A DNA stretch of 64,000 nucleotides from Halorubellus sp034808145 (GTDB lineage Archaea; Halobacteriota; Halobacteria; Halobacteriales; Natrialbaceae), in the NCBI RefSeq assembly GCF_034808145.1, contig NZ_JAXHGM010000002.1, positions 1-64,000 on the forward strand, given 5' to 3'. Positions 16,151-24,421 of this stretch are shown one piece after another. How positions within the stretch are numbered: position 1 is the stretch's first letter; each line of letters starts with the position of its first letter. Made by a program: the position numbers and the translations under genes. Under the pieces are notes generated by a model. The model was not told the DNA's origin. It was given only the letters and a program-made list of their open reading frames with translations, and made no database searches.

Positions 16151-16414
16151 ATGGCCGCACCCACCTCCCCGCCCGACCCCGGCACCGACGACGACAGCGA
16201 CGGCTCCGTCGGCGCCCAACGGCGACGCGACGACGCGTCCCACGACAGTACGCAGACCACGGACGCCGCCGTCGAACTCGTCACACTCGTCGAGGAGACG
16301 GACGACGGCCGACGCTGCACCGTCTGCCCCGCCGACAGCGACGCCACCGACCTCGTCACCACGTGGCTCACCGTCGACGCGGACGCACTCTGCGACCTCG
16401 ACGAGTGGCGATAG
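16151..16414 (+). CDS. Small DUF7511-like protein, copy 2
   Basis: 87 residues from ATG at 16151. The C-terminal half (RRCTVCPADSDATDLVTTWL, ending ALCDLDEWR) parallels copy 1, with the conserved YTVYP.C / CTVCPA segment and VTTWLTVDA. The N-terminal half is a disordered Asp/Ser/Thr-rich tail not shared with copy 1. It has its own TATA box, so the two copies are separately transcribed. Function unknown. It is followed by a 30-bp tandem repeat and hairpin before the convergent ABC transporter gene. Confidence 0.7.
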   Translation: MAAPTSPPDPGTDDDSDGSVGAQRRRDDASHDSTQTTDAAVELVTLVEETDDGRRCTVCPADSDATDLVTTWLTVDADALCDLDEWR

Positions 16415-16490
16415 ACACGACGCCACGACGGCGCCAACGACGACCTTTCCCCGGAAGACCACCCAGAAACAACCCAGCAGACTACCAGCA

Positions 16491-16610
16491 AGAAACGGTT
16501 CCCCGGCGGACGCCACAGAGAGAACCGGCCGCCTGGGAGTTATGGCAGCGAGAAACGGCCGCCTGGACGGGAAAGCGCAGAGAAACGGCCGCCTGGCGGC
16601 GGCCGTACGC
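16491..16610. repeat. 30-bp tandem repeat (four copies)
   Basis: AGAAACGG-type units begin at 16491, 16521, 16551 and 16581, exactly 30 bp apart. The last three share AGAAMCGGCCGCCTGG; the first (AGAAACGGTTCCCCGG) is diverged. The repeats lie between the stops of two convergent genes. The last copy runs into a 9-bp hairpin. Confidence 0.75.
16585..16606. terminator. 9-bp GC-rich hairpin between convergent genes
   Basis: ACGGCCGCC (16585-16593), loop TGGC, GGCGGCCGT (16598-16606): a perfect stem. It sits 17 bp past the stop of the minus-strand ABC gene and beyond the plus-strand gene, so it could end transcription from either side. There is no U-run, so archaeal termination here is uncertain. 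Confidence 0.4.
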
Positions 16611-16622
16611 TAGTCGAGCCGG

Positions 16623-18548
16623 TTAATCGTCGTCCTGGTCGACCTCGATACGGTTCTCGCGGTTCTTCGCGCGTTCGACGAACTCCTCGGGGAGTTCGTC
16701 TATCTCGCCGGCCTGGACGCCCCAGAGGTGCGCGTACAGGCCGTCGTTCGAGATGAGGTCGTCGTGCGTGCCGCGTTCGACGATGCGGCCGTCCTCGAGG
16801 ACGACGATCTGGTCCGCGTCCTTGATGGTCGACAGGCGGTGCGCGATGGCGAACGTCGTGCGGTCCTCGGCGAGCTCGTCGATGGAGCGCTGGATGAGCA
16901 TCTCAGTCTCCGTGTCCACGTCGCTCGTGGCCTCGTCGAGCACGAGCAAGCTCGGGTCCTTCAGGATGGCTCGCGCGATGGAGATGCGCTGGCGTTGCCC
17001 GCCGGAGAGCTTCACGCCACGTTCACCGACCTCGGTGTCGTAGCCCTCGGGGAGCTTCTGGATGAACTCGTGCGCTTCCGCCATCTTCGCCGCCTCCACG
17101 ACGTCCTCGCGGTCCGCGTCGAACGTCCCGTACGTGATGTTCTCCGCCACCGTCCCGTAGAACAGGAACGTGTCCTGGCTCACGTACCCGATGTGCTGGC
17201 GGAGACTCGGGATGGAGACGTCCCGCAGGTCTTGCTCGTCGATCTCGATCGCGCCCGCTTCGACGTCGTACATCCGCAGCAGGAGCTTGAGGACCGTCGA
17301 CTTCCCGGCGCCGGTCGGGCCGACGAGCGCGAGCGTGTCGCCGCCGTCGACCTCGAAGTCGATGTCCTCGACGATGGTCTCGTCGTCGTACCCGAAGGAG
17401 ACGTCGTCGTACACGACCGCGCCGTCGTCGACCACGAGGTCGTCGGCGTCCGGGTCCTCCGCGATTTGGGAGGGCTCGTCCATCAACCCGAAGATGCGTT
17501 CGCTGGACGCCCGAGCGCGCTGGTACATGTTGATGATCTGCCCGAACTGCGCCATCGGCCAGATGAACCGCTGACTGAGGAGGATGAACACCACGAAGTC
17601 ACCCGTCGAGAGCGTCCCCGTGAGGAACCACGGGCCCTCGCCGTTGTAGACCCAGAGGCCGCCGACGAGGAACGTGACGACGAACCCGACGCCCGCGAGC
17701 ACGCGGAGCGCGGGGAAGAACTTGATGCGCGTGTTGATCGCGTTCCAGTTCGAGTCGAAGTACTCCTGGGAGACGTCGTCGACGCGGTCGGACTCGAAGT
17801 CCTCCGTGTTGTACGTCTTGATGACCTGCACGCCACCGAGGTTGTTCTCCAGGCGCGAGTTCATCTGGCCGACCGACGACCGGACGTCGGCGTACTTCGG
17901 CTGGATGATGTTCACGAACCTGTACGTCGTGTACCCGATGAGGGGAACGACGACGAGCGTGATCGTCGCCAGCTGCCAGTTCTTCGAGAAGAGGATGACG
18001 GCGATACCGAGCACCATCACGCTCAGTCGGAACGCCGAGTTCATCCCGTCGTTCAGGAACCGCTCCAGGCGGTTCACGTCGTTGCTGAGGATGGACATCA
18101 TCTCGCCGGTCTGCTTGTCCGCGAAGAAGTCCATGTTCAGTCGCTGCATCTTGTCGTACGTGTCGGTGCGAACGCGATGCTGGATGTGCTGGGAGAACGA
18201 GTTCCACCCCCAGTTACGCATCCAGTGGAAGCCCGCCCCACCGATGAACGCGAACGCGATTATTCCCGCCGAGAGCATGACCTGGGACTCCGGGTCCGAC
18301 GCCCACTCGTAGAGCGGAATCGGACCGAGCGCGAACGGCGAGTCGTCGCGGAACGTCGCGTCGATCGCGACCCCGAGGAGGAGCGGCGGCAGCAGGTCGA
18401 GCAGTCGAGCGACGATGCTTGCGAACACTCCGACCACGAACGCGAGCTTGTTGTCCGAGCCGTACTCGAAGAACAGGCGCTTCATCGGGTTCTCGGCCTT
18501 CTCCCGTTGTTCTTCGAACGGGTCGTCGTCGGCGTCGTCGAGTTCCAT
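16623..18548 (-). CDS. ABC transporter, fused permease and ATPase (exporter half-transporter)
   Basis: 641 residues from ATG at 18548. An N-terminal acidic segment is followed by six membrane helices (residues ~35-345) of the ABC exporter type. The ATPase then has Walker A GPTGAGKST, the Q-loop YVSQDTFLF, signature LSGGQRQRISIA, Walker B LLVLDEATSDVD and the switch His in FAIAHRLSTI. It would act as a homodimer in the membrane, exporting lipids, drugs or peptides; the substrate cannot be told. The tail is highly acidic, typical of halophiles. It is probably monocistronic. Confidence 0.9.
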   Translation of the reverse strand: MELDDADDDPFEEQREKAENPMKRLFFEYGSDNKLAFVVGVFASIVARLLDLLPPLLLGVAIDATFRDDSPFALGPIPLYEWASDPESQVMLSAGIIAFAFIGGAGFHWMRNWGWNSFSQHIQHRVRTDTYDKMQRLNMDFFADKQTGEMMSILSNDVNRLERFLNDGMNSAFRLSVMVLGIAVILFSKNWQLATITLVVVPLIGYTTYRFVNIIQPKYADVRSSVGQMNSRLENNLGGVQVIKTYNTEDFESDRVDDVSQEYFDSNWNAINTRIKFFPALRVLAGVGFVVTFLVGGLWVYNGEGPWFLTGTLSTGDFVVFILLSQRFIWPMAQFGQIINMYQRARASSERIFGLMDEPSQIAEDPDADDLVVDDGAVVYDDVSFGYDDETIVEDIDFEVDGGDTLALVGPTGAGKSTVLKLLLRMYDVEAGAIEIDEQDLRDVSIPSLRQHIGYVSQDTFLFYGTVAENITYGTFDADREDVVEAAKMAEAHEFIQKLPEGYDTEVGERGVKLSGGQRQRISIARAILKDPSLLVLDEATSDVDTETEMLIQRSIDELAEDRTTFAIAHRLSTIKDADQIVVLEDGRIVERGTHDDLISNDGLYAHLWGVQAGEIDELPEEFVERAKNRENRIEVDQDDD

Positions 18549-18753
18549 TGGGTTACTTCTCGAACTGCGGACGGTTATGGCTTGTTACGTTTCGAAACCG
18601 TTGCCGGTAGTTCGACCGGCGACCGGGGAGACGAGTCGATGACACGACCGCATCGTCGAACCCACGTACAAAAAGTCGGCCTGTGATTCGGTAACGTTCG
18701 TCGGTCGCGGTCGAGGTTGCCGGAACCGCGGCCGACGCGGCTCGTGTCCCCCG

Positions 18754-19284
18754 TCAGTTCGAGCAGCCCGTGCGATCGGTCGTCCCGTACGTCACGTTCA
18801 CGCGGTCGCCCGCGTCGATGCCGTTCGCCGCCGCGTATCCGCGCGGGACCTCCAGCACCCACTTCGCGCGTCCCGGCGCGCGGATGGACTCGCCGTCCTC
18901 CCCGGGGTCGGGTGCCGGAAGCGACGTCACCGAGCTCACGCGCCCGTCAGCGCCGACGTACACGATATCCAGCGCGAAGTCCATGTCCCGCATCACGTAC
19001 GTCACGTTCTCCTCCCGGGGATGCACGAACCACATCCCGCTCCCGTTCGAGAGCGACTCGTGCTCGCTCAACCCCGTGATGCGTTCCGGCCGCCGGTCCG
19101 CAACCTCCACGGCCACGCACGTCCTCCCCCCGGCGTCGACGTCGGTCACGGCGACCACGCCGACCTCGTGGTCCGTCGCCCACGGGAGCGCGAACCCGCC
19201 GAGCTGGTAGACGACCGCGGCGACGAGGACGCCGAGCACGACCACGACCGCCACCCGACCCAGTTGCCTCCGGTCCAGTTGCAC
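18754..19284 (-). CDS. DUF192 family membrane-anchored protein
   Basis: 176 residues, GTG start at 19284. One N-terminal membrane helix (VAVVVVLGVLVAAVVYQLGG) probably anchors the domain outside. The DUF192 core is recognisable: VEVADRRPERITGLSEHESL, GMWFVHP, VTYVMRDMDFALDIVYV and WVLEVPRGYAAANGIDAGDRV. DUF192 folds as a small beta barrel of unknown activity. It diverges from the tRNA-Val gene and is convergent with nothing nearby. Confidence 0.85.
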   Translation of the reverse strand: MQLDRRQLGRVAVVVVLGVLVAAVVYQLGGFALPWATDHEVGVVAVTDVDAGGRTCVAVEVADRRPERITGLSEHESLSNGSGMWFVHPREENVTYVMRDMDFALDIVYVGADGRVSSVTSLPAPDPGEDGESIRAPGRAKWVLEVPRGYAAANGIDAGDRVNVTYGTTDRTGCSN

Positions 19285-19367
19285 GCCCGAATCGTCGCAC
19301 TCGACGAGGAAAGCGCTTCGGAAGAGAGCGAAAACGGTATGAACACGCGTCTGCTCTCGTCGACTGC

Positions 19368-19441
19368 GGGCACGTGGTCTAGCTGGTCATGACGCTTCCC
19401 TTACAAGGAAGAGGCCGACGGTTCGACTCCGTCCGTGCCCA
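19368..19441 (+). tRNA. tRNA-Val(UAC)
   Basis: 74 nt. Acceptor GGGCACG (19368-19374) pairs with CGTGCCC (19434-19440), discriminator A. Anticodon stem CTTCC/GGAAG encloses loop CTTACAA with anticodon TAC; T arm GACGG-TTCGACT-CCGTC. CCA is not encoded. Confidence 0.95.
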
Positions 19442-19510
19442 CTCCCACGCCACGCGGGTGGACGACGCACCCGCGAAGCACTTTTCGGGCTGTCGCGACG
19501 TCACAACCGT

Positions 19511-20035
19511 ATGCACTCGACCGTCGACGTCCGTCCCGCCACGTTCGCCGACGTCCCCGGTATCCGCCGCGTCGCCCACGACGCGTACCACGCCGCGTAC
19601 GGCGACCTCGTCGACGCCGACGCCCTCGACGCCCAGCTCGACGAGTGGTACAGCGAGGACGGCGTCGAGAACCGCGTCCTCCGGGACGCCTCGACGCTCG
19701 TCGTCGCCGACCACCCCGACGACGGCGTCCTCGGGTACGCCTCCGCCGGTCCCTCCCCAGCCGACGACGCGGACCCACCGGCGGACCAGGCGACGCTGTA
19801 CACGTGCTACGTCCACCCCGACCACTGGGACGAACGCGTCGGCCACGCCCTCCTCACCGCCATCGAGGACGCGCTCCGCGACCGCGAGTTCACGCACATG
19901 GTCGTCCCCGTCCTCGCCGCGAACGACCGCGCCCGCCAGTTCTACGCCGACCACGGCTACACGCACAGCCACGACGACACCATCACGTTCGCCGGGGCCA
20001 CGCTCGACGAAGCCATCCACACCGGCGACCTCTGA
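19511..20035 (+). CDS. GNAT-family N-acetyltransferase
   Basis: 174 residues from ATG at 19511. The fold reads VDVRPATFADVPGIRRVAHDAY at the start, beta strand ATLYTCYVHPDHWDERVGHALL where the acetyl-CoA-binding Q/RxxGxG/A loop is represented by DERVGH (somewhat degenerate), and NDRARQFYADHGYTH at the C-terminus. It acetylates an amine, unknown which. It is placed between two tRNA genes, with no other partner. Confidence 0.85.
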   Translation: MHSTVDVRPATFADVPGIRRVAHDAYHAAYGDLVDADALDAQLDEWYSEDGVENRVLRDASTLVVADHPDDGVLGYASAGPSPADDADPPADQATLYTCYVHPDHWDERVGHALLTAIEDALRDREFTHMVVPVLAANDRARQFYADHGYTHSHDDTITFAGATLDEAIHTGDL

Positions 20036-20060
20036 CCCACACCGCACCGATTCGAAATCC

Positions 20061-20069
20061 TTTTACAAC
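20061..20069 (+). promoter_or_regulatory. TATA element of tRNA-Phe
   Basis: TTTTACAAC centred ~29 bp before the tRNA 5' end at 20094. Confidence 0.5.
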
Positions 20070-20093
20070 GAACCGCCCGACGTAGAAGCGTAA

Positions 20094-20167
20094 GCCGCCT
20101 TAGCTCAGACTGGGAGAGCACTCGACTGAAGATCGAGCTGTCCCCGGTTCAAATCCGGGAGGCGGCA
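20094..20167 (+). tRNA. tRNA-Phe(GAA)
   Basis: 74 nt. Acceptor GCCGCCT (20094-20100) pairs with AGGCGGC, discriminator A at 20167. Anticodon stem CTCGA/TCGAG with loop CTGAAGA, anticodon GAA; T arm CCCGG-TTCAAAT-CCGGG. Confidence 0.96.
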
Positions 20168-20333
20168 TCCCGTTTCTACGCGACTCTCGTCCGAGAGCGG
20201 TGCGCGCTCGATCGAATATCGAGCTGTTGCTGTGAGCGTGGGGAGCGGGTGGTGAGTGCGGTGGGCGCTCAGGGGCGGTGGTTGGTTGTCGCGTTCCGGA
20301 ACGTTTTCGGGTGCGTTCTGCTGATGCTGGGTC

Positions 20334-21290
20334 GTGCAGTGGTTGGTTCGGAGCGGTGGGTTCGTTGCGTTGGTGGGGACGGCCCTGGCGTTGCTCGCTG
20401 GTGCGGTCGTGGAGCCGGGGGTGTTCTCGGTGGCGTCGGCGAGTGTTGGTGGGTGGGTGGTGGTCGTCGGTGGCGTGATGGCGGGCGTGGAGGGTCGGCG
20501 GGCGCTCGGTGGTATAGATGGTGTGGTGCTAGAGCGTGGGGACGTGGCTGACGTGGTGGCGGTTGCGGGTGCGGCCGGGGTGACGTACGTCGTGAGCGTG
20601 CACGCTGGGGCGGGGCCGGTGGTGGCGTCGGGGCTGGTGGGGCTCGCTTCTGGGGTCGTGTTCGCTGACGTCGATACGGCGGCGTACTGTGGGTCGTTCG
20701 TGGGGATGGCGTCGCCGGTCGTGTTCCCGTCGGTCGAGGGGGTGGTCGCTGCGGGCGTGGTCTCGGGGGTGGCGTTCGTCGCGGCGACGGAGTCGTTCGC
20801 GGGGTTCGGTGGGAAGCTGGGGACGCTTGCGTTGTTCGGGTGCGCGTCGACGGGGCTGGTGTTGGGCGTGGAGTACGCGGCGGCGGGTGGCGTGCCGTGG
20901 GCGAGTGCGGTGGTGGTGGTGCCGACGGCGGCGGTGGCGGCGGCGGTCACGTCGGTGTCGAGCACCCGGTTCGGGCTCGGGCCGGTCGTGGCGTCTGCGC
21001 TGGTTGGCGTGGTGGGTGGGGTGGTGCTACCGGCGGTGGTCGTGGATGGTGGTGAGCGGCTCGCGGCGGTCGCGTTCTGCGCGTCGTTCGTCGGGATGTC
21101 GTCGCGCGAGCGACTCGGGAGCGTGCGTTCGGTCGCGCTCGCGGGAGCGGTCTGCGGGGTCGTGTTCGTCGTCGTCGCGCCCGCGTTCGCCGGTGCGGGT
21201 GGGAAGCTCGGGACGACCGCGTTCGTGTCGTGTCTGGCGGTCGCGGGCGGCGACCGTGCGGTCGCGGCGGCTCGCGAGCGCGTCGCGTGA
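20334..21290 (+). CDS. Polytopic membrane protein with internally duplicated FVGM...GGKLGT motif
   Basis: 318 residues from a GTG at 20334; about nine hydrophobic helices. Two halves repeat the same pattern: YCGSFVGMAS ... ESFAGFGGKLGTLALFG and AFCASFVGMSS ... APAFAGAGGKLGTTAFV, so the protein arose by duplication. Conserved Gly/Lys within a membrane region suggests a pore or substrate site. No family name is recognised. The DNA is unusually rich in G on this strand (Val/Gly codons GTG, GGG), which makes the opposite strand falsely open. It sits after tRNA-Phe and before a DoxX-like gene. Confidence 0.7.
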   Translation: MQWLVRSGGFVALVGTALALLAGAVVEPGVFSVASASVGGWVVVVGGVMAGVEGRRALGGIDGVVLERGDVADVVAVAGAAGVTYVVSVHAGAGPVVASGLVGLASGVVFADVDTAAYCGSFVGMASPVVFPSVEGVVAAGVVSGVAFVAATESFAGFGGKLGTLALFGCASTGLVLGVEYAAAGGVPWASAVVVVPTAAVAAAVTSVSSTRFGLGPVVASALVGVVGGVVLPAVVVDGGERLAAVAFCASFVGMSSRERLGSVRSVALAGAVCGVVFVVVAPAFAGAGGKLGTTAFVSCLAVAGGDRAVAAARERVA

Positions 21291-21364
21291 CGGCTCGGTG
21301 CGTGACGGGTTCGACGGTTCGGCGAGGGGAACGGTTTTGCGCGTTCGTTCGCTTTGGACGAGAC

Positions 21365-21808
21365 ATGAGCGAGCGTGCTACTGGGATGTCGCGGGTGAAG
21401 CGGGTGTTGTTGTTCGTGATGGCGCCGTTGTACGTGTTGGCCGGCGTGGCGCACTTCGTGGCGCCGGAGGCGTTCGAGCGCGTGGTGCCGCCGGTGTTCC
21501 CGCGGCCGCGAGAGCTCGTGTACGCGTCGGGGCTCGCGGAGATCGCGTTCGGACTGGGCGTGCTGCATCCGGAGACGCGCGAGGCGTCGGCGTGGGGGCT
21601 CGTCGCGTTGCTCGTGGCGGTGTTCCCGGCGAACGTGTACATGGCGGTCGACGACGAGGCCGTGGAGGGACTGCCAGAGCGGTTCGAGCCGTCGGACGCG
21701 GCGCTGTTGGCGCGACTGCCGCTCCAGGCGGTGCTGGTGCTGTGGGCGTGGTGGTACACGCGCCCGACGGAGGACGAGGCGGACGCGACCGGCGAAGCGT
21801 CGGCGTAG
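21365..21808 (+). CDS. DoxX-like small membrane protein
   Basis: 147 residues from ATG at 21365 (ATG at 21386 possible). Four membrane helices; the pattern FVMAPLYVLAGVAHFVAPEAFERVVPP followed by ELVYASGLAEIAFGLGVL and ANVYMAVDD is typical of the DoxX/DoxD-like family. Members are quinone- or redox-associated or of unknown function. The C-terminus is acidic. It lies 74 bp downstream of the duplicated membrane protein in the same direction and might be co-transcribed. Confidence 0.8.
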   Translation: MSERATGMSRVKRVLLFVMAPLYVLAGVAHFVAPEAFERVVPPVFPRPRELVYASGLAEIAFGLGVLHPETREASAWGLVALLVAVFPANVYMAVDDEAVEGLPERFEPSDAALLARLPLQAVLVLWAWWYTRPTEDEADATGEASA

Positions 21809-21829
21809 GCGCGGTCGTCGGGCGCTGGC

Positions 21830-21906
21830 CCGGTCGGTCGGGTCGCCAAGCGCAGGTCCGGTCGGTCGGGTCGCCAAGCGCAGGTCCGGTCGGTCGGGTC
21901 GCTCAC
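21830..21906. repeat. 28-bp tandem repeat (2.75 copies)
   Basis: Units begin at 21830, 21858 and 21886; the first two are identical (CCGGTCGGTCGGGTCGCC then AAGCGCAGGT) and the third is cut after 18 bases. It is in the gap between the DoxX-like gene and the 2-hydroxyacid dehydrogenase. It looks like a recent slippage product. Confidence 0.8.
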
Positions 21907-21956
21907 GTGGGCGGGGCGCCCGTGCTTTCTCGGTGCTGGCGGCCGTGGCGTCGGGT

Positions 21957-22916
21957 ATGGTTCGCGTGTTCGTGAGCGACGGGATGGGGATGTTGGAGGG
22001 CTTGGAGTCGATGGTCGCCGAGGCGTCGGGTGGTGACGTCGAGTTCGCGTGGGCGGTCGTCGATGAGGTGGACGCGTTGACGTCGGCTGCGGCGGGCGCG
22101 GACGTGCTCGTGGTCGGGCCGGACGCGCCGGTGACGCGGGCGGTGCTGGCGGCGGTCGACCCGACTGTGGTGGTGCGTGCCGGCGTGGGCGTGGACAACG
22201 TCGACGTCGAGGCGGCCGCGGAGCTGGGCGTGGCGGTGACGAACACGCCGTCGTACTGTCGCGAGGAGGTCGGCGAGCACGCGCTGGCGTTGACGCTCGC
22301 GGCGGCACGTCGACTCTCGACGTACGACCGCCAGACCCGGAACGGCGAGTGGGACTGGCGGGGTGCGGTCGCGCCACGGCGGCTCGCGGCGTCGACGGTC
22401 GGGTTCGTCGGGTTCGGCGCCATCGCCCGGGCGGCCGCGCCGTCGTTCGTGGCGCTGTTCGACGAGGCCGTGGCGTACGACCCGTACGTGGACGCTGCAC
22501 TGGCGGCCGAGCACGGCGTGGCGCTCGCGGACTTCGAGGCGGTGTGCGAGCGCGCGGACGCGCTCGTCGTGTCCGCACCGCTGACCGACGAGACGCGCGG
22601 GCTCGTCGACGCGGACGCGCTCGCCGCCCTCCCCGAGGACGCGGTCGTCGTGAACGTCGGTCGCGGAGCCATCGTCGACGCGGACGCGCTCGCGGCGGCG
22701 CTCGACGACGGCCCGGTCGCGGCGGCGGCGCTCGACGTGCTTCCGACGGAACCACCGGTCGATTCGCCGCTCGTCGGCCGCGACGACGTGCTCGTCACGC
22801 CGCACGCGGCGTGGTGCTCGGTGGAGGCGGCGACGGACCTCTTGGAGACGGTCGCGTCGACGGTCGCGGCCGTCGTCGACGGCGACGCGGTCCCCGAGCG
22901 CGTTCGCGTGACCTGA
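21957..22916 (+). CDS. D-isomer-specific 2-hydroxyacid dehydrogenase (CtBP-like)
   Basis: 319 residues from ATG at 21957. The NAD-binding domain has VGFVGFGAIARAAAP; the substrate-binding and catalytic residues appear as VVRAGVGVDNVD (early loop), VVNVGRGAIVD (Arg) and, in the last helix, TPHAAWCS (catalytic His). Length is normal. It interconverts 2-oxoacids and D-2-hydroxyacids with NAD(P)H; substrate unknown. The next gene, 68 bp on, is methylglyoxal synthase, so a shared role in methylglyoxal-derived carbon flow is possible but unproven. Confidence 0.88.
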   Translation: MVRVFVSDGMGMLEGLESMVAEASGGDVEFAWAVVDEVDALTSAAAGADVLVVGPDAPVTRAVLAAVDPTVVVRAGVGVDNVDVEAAAELGVAVTNTPSYCREEVGEHALALTLAAARRLSTYDRQTRNGEWDWRGAVAPRRLAASTVGFVGFGAIARAAAPSFVALFDEAVAYDPYVDAALAAEHGVALADFEAVCERADALVVSAPLTDETRGLVDADALAALPEDAVVVNVGRGAIVDADALAAALDDGPVAAAALDVLPTEPPVDSPLVGRDDVLVTPHAAWCSVEAATDLLETVASTVAAVVDGDAVPERVRVT

Positions 22917-22984
22917 CGCCCCGTCACCGGGGTAGTCCGCGGACCGCCGTCGAGGTTTTTGTCGCTGGCGCGCGACGTACCGGC

Positions 22985-23377
22985 ATGACGCGCATCGCGC
23001 TCATCGCGCACGACGACGAGAAACCGGAGATGCTCGACTTCGCGGCGACGCACGAGTCGTACCTCTCGACCATCGACATCGTGACCACGGGGACGACCGG
23101 GGAACGCATCCGCGACGAGGTCGGGCTGGCCGTCGACCGGAAGGCGTCGGGCCCGATGGGTGGCGACCTCCAGATCGGCGGGCAGGTGGCCGAGGGCGCG
23201 GTCGACGCCATCGTCTTCCTCCGCGACCCGCTCACCGCGCAACCCCACGAGCCGGACATCTCGGCGCTGCTGCGCATCTGTGACGTCCACGACGTGCCGC
23301 TGGCGACGACGCGCACCGCCGCGGAGTACGTGCTCGCGGGCGTCGCTGCCGAAGACGGCGTGGACCTGACCGGCTGA
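22985..23377 (+). CDS. mgsA: Methylglyoxal synthase
   Basis: 130 residues from ATG at 22985. Phosphate-binding and catalytic segments match MgsA: IALIAHDDEKPEM (His/Asp), VTTGTTGERI, SGPMGGDLQIGGQV and IVFLRDPLTAQPHEPDI, where the Asp is the general base. The enzyme converts dihydroxyacetone phosphate to methylglyoxal and phosphate. Size is close to bacterial homologues. It is likely co-transcribed with, or follows, the hydroxyacid dehydrogenase. Confidence 0.93.
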   Translation: MTRIALIAHDDEKPEMLDFAATHESYLSTIDIVTTGTTGERIRDEVGLAVDRKASGPMGGDLQIGGQVAEGAVDAIVFLRDPLTAQPHEPDISALLRICDVHDVPLATTRTAAEYVLAGVAAEDGVDLTG

Positions 23378-23405
23378 TCGGTCGAGTAGCTGGCTGCTTC
23401 GCGGG

Positions 23406-24287
23406 TCAGTCGTTCGCGTCGGCGCGTTCGAGGTCGCGGAGCGTGTCGTGCAGGCGGTCGCTGGCGTGCGTGCCGTGGATGATGTGGGCTGCGCCGGTTG
23501 CCGTGGCGGCGTTCCACCAGCGGGCGAACCGTCGACGGACGCGGAGTCGCGAGGTCATCGCGACGGCGGTCCGCCACGCGCTCGTCCGGCAGCCGTCGAT
23601 GGTGGTGACGGTGAGCCACTCGTCGACGCGACCGAGGCGGTCGTCGACGCCGGCGATGCCGGCGGCGTCGCGCGCGGCGAGCGCGTCCTGGGTGTCGTCG
23701 ACGAGGCCGGCGATGACGTCGATGACGGCGTCGTGGTCGGCGCGGCGCGTCCGCCGGTCGTCGTCGACGCCGGCGTCGACGAGTGCGAGCGAGAGGTCGT
23801 GGTTGATGTGGGCGTTCACGCCGAGCGCGGCGTCCTGCGCGACGAGACAGCGTTCGGTGCGTGCGGCGTCGAACGCGAGCAGCCACGGGTCGGGGACGGC
23901 GTCGACGCGCCCGGTCTCGTAGCGGTGGACGGCGCGCCGGTAGTGGTCCGCGAACGCGACGAGGTACCCGCGTACCCACTCGGGGTCCTCGAAGCCGCCG
24001 CGGTCGATGCGGTCGGCGACGGCACCGGTCATCCGCGCGTAGACGGAGAGGAACACCGCGCGGCGGTCCCCGCGGCCCTCGAAGTGCCGGAGGAGTTCGG
24101 TGAGGCGGGCGTCGGCGTCGGCGACGTCGACGTAGGGGTCGGCGGTGAGTGCGGCGGCGTCGTCGTCGCTGGCGGGGATGTCGTCGCTGGCGGGGATGGT
24201 GTCGTCCGCGGCCCTGGCACGTGCGTGTGCGGCGACGGCCCGGAGGTCGCGCCGTCGCCGCGCGACGTCGAGCGAGGCCGGATCCAT
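23406..24287 (-). CDS. DUF5995 family protein
   Basis: 293 residues from ATG at 24287. The family core is recognised in VFLSVYARMTGAV, FEDPEWVRGYLVAFADHYRRA, and GVNAHINHDLSLALVDAG, with conserved His/Asp that might form a metal site. The N-terminal ~45 residues contain a duplicated IPASDD unit. All helical, no membrane segment. Function is unknown. It is convergent with mgsA (28 bp between stops). Confidence 0.8.
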   Translation of the reverse strand: MDPASLDVARRRRDLRAVAAHARARAADDTIPASDDIPASDDDAAALTADPYVDVADADARLTELLRHFEGRGDRRAVFLSVYARMTGAVADRIDRGGFEDPEWVRGYLVAFADHYRRAVHRYETGRVDAVPDPWLLAFDAARTERCLVAQDAALGVNAHINHDLSLALVDAGVDDDRRTRRADHDAVIDVIAGLVDDTQDALAARDAAGIAGVDDRLGRVDEWLTVTTIDGCRTSAWRTAVAMTSRLRVRRRFARWWNAATATGAAHIIHGTHASDRLHDTLRDLERADAND

Positions 24288-24421
24288 ACCGGGTGGACGC
24301 GTGCCATGGACATAACGCTACGCTCGAACGCTACCCGGTCAGTTGACGAGACTCCAGATGACGCCGGTGTCGACGAGCCGTAACTCTCGTCCCAGCCCCG
24401 CTCGTCTCTCCGGGTCCGCGC

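Noticed and set aside
20105..23290. 1061-codon open frame on the minus strand
   Set aside because: It is antisense to the membrane protein, DoxX-like, dehydrogenase and mgsA genes, is a Ser/Thr/Arg/Pro run without domains, and results from the high-GC codon bias of those genes.
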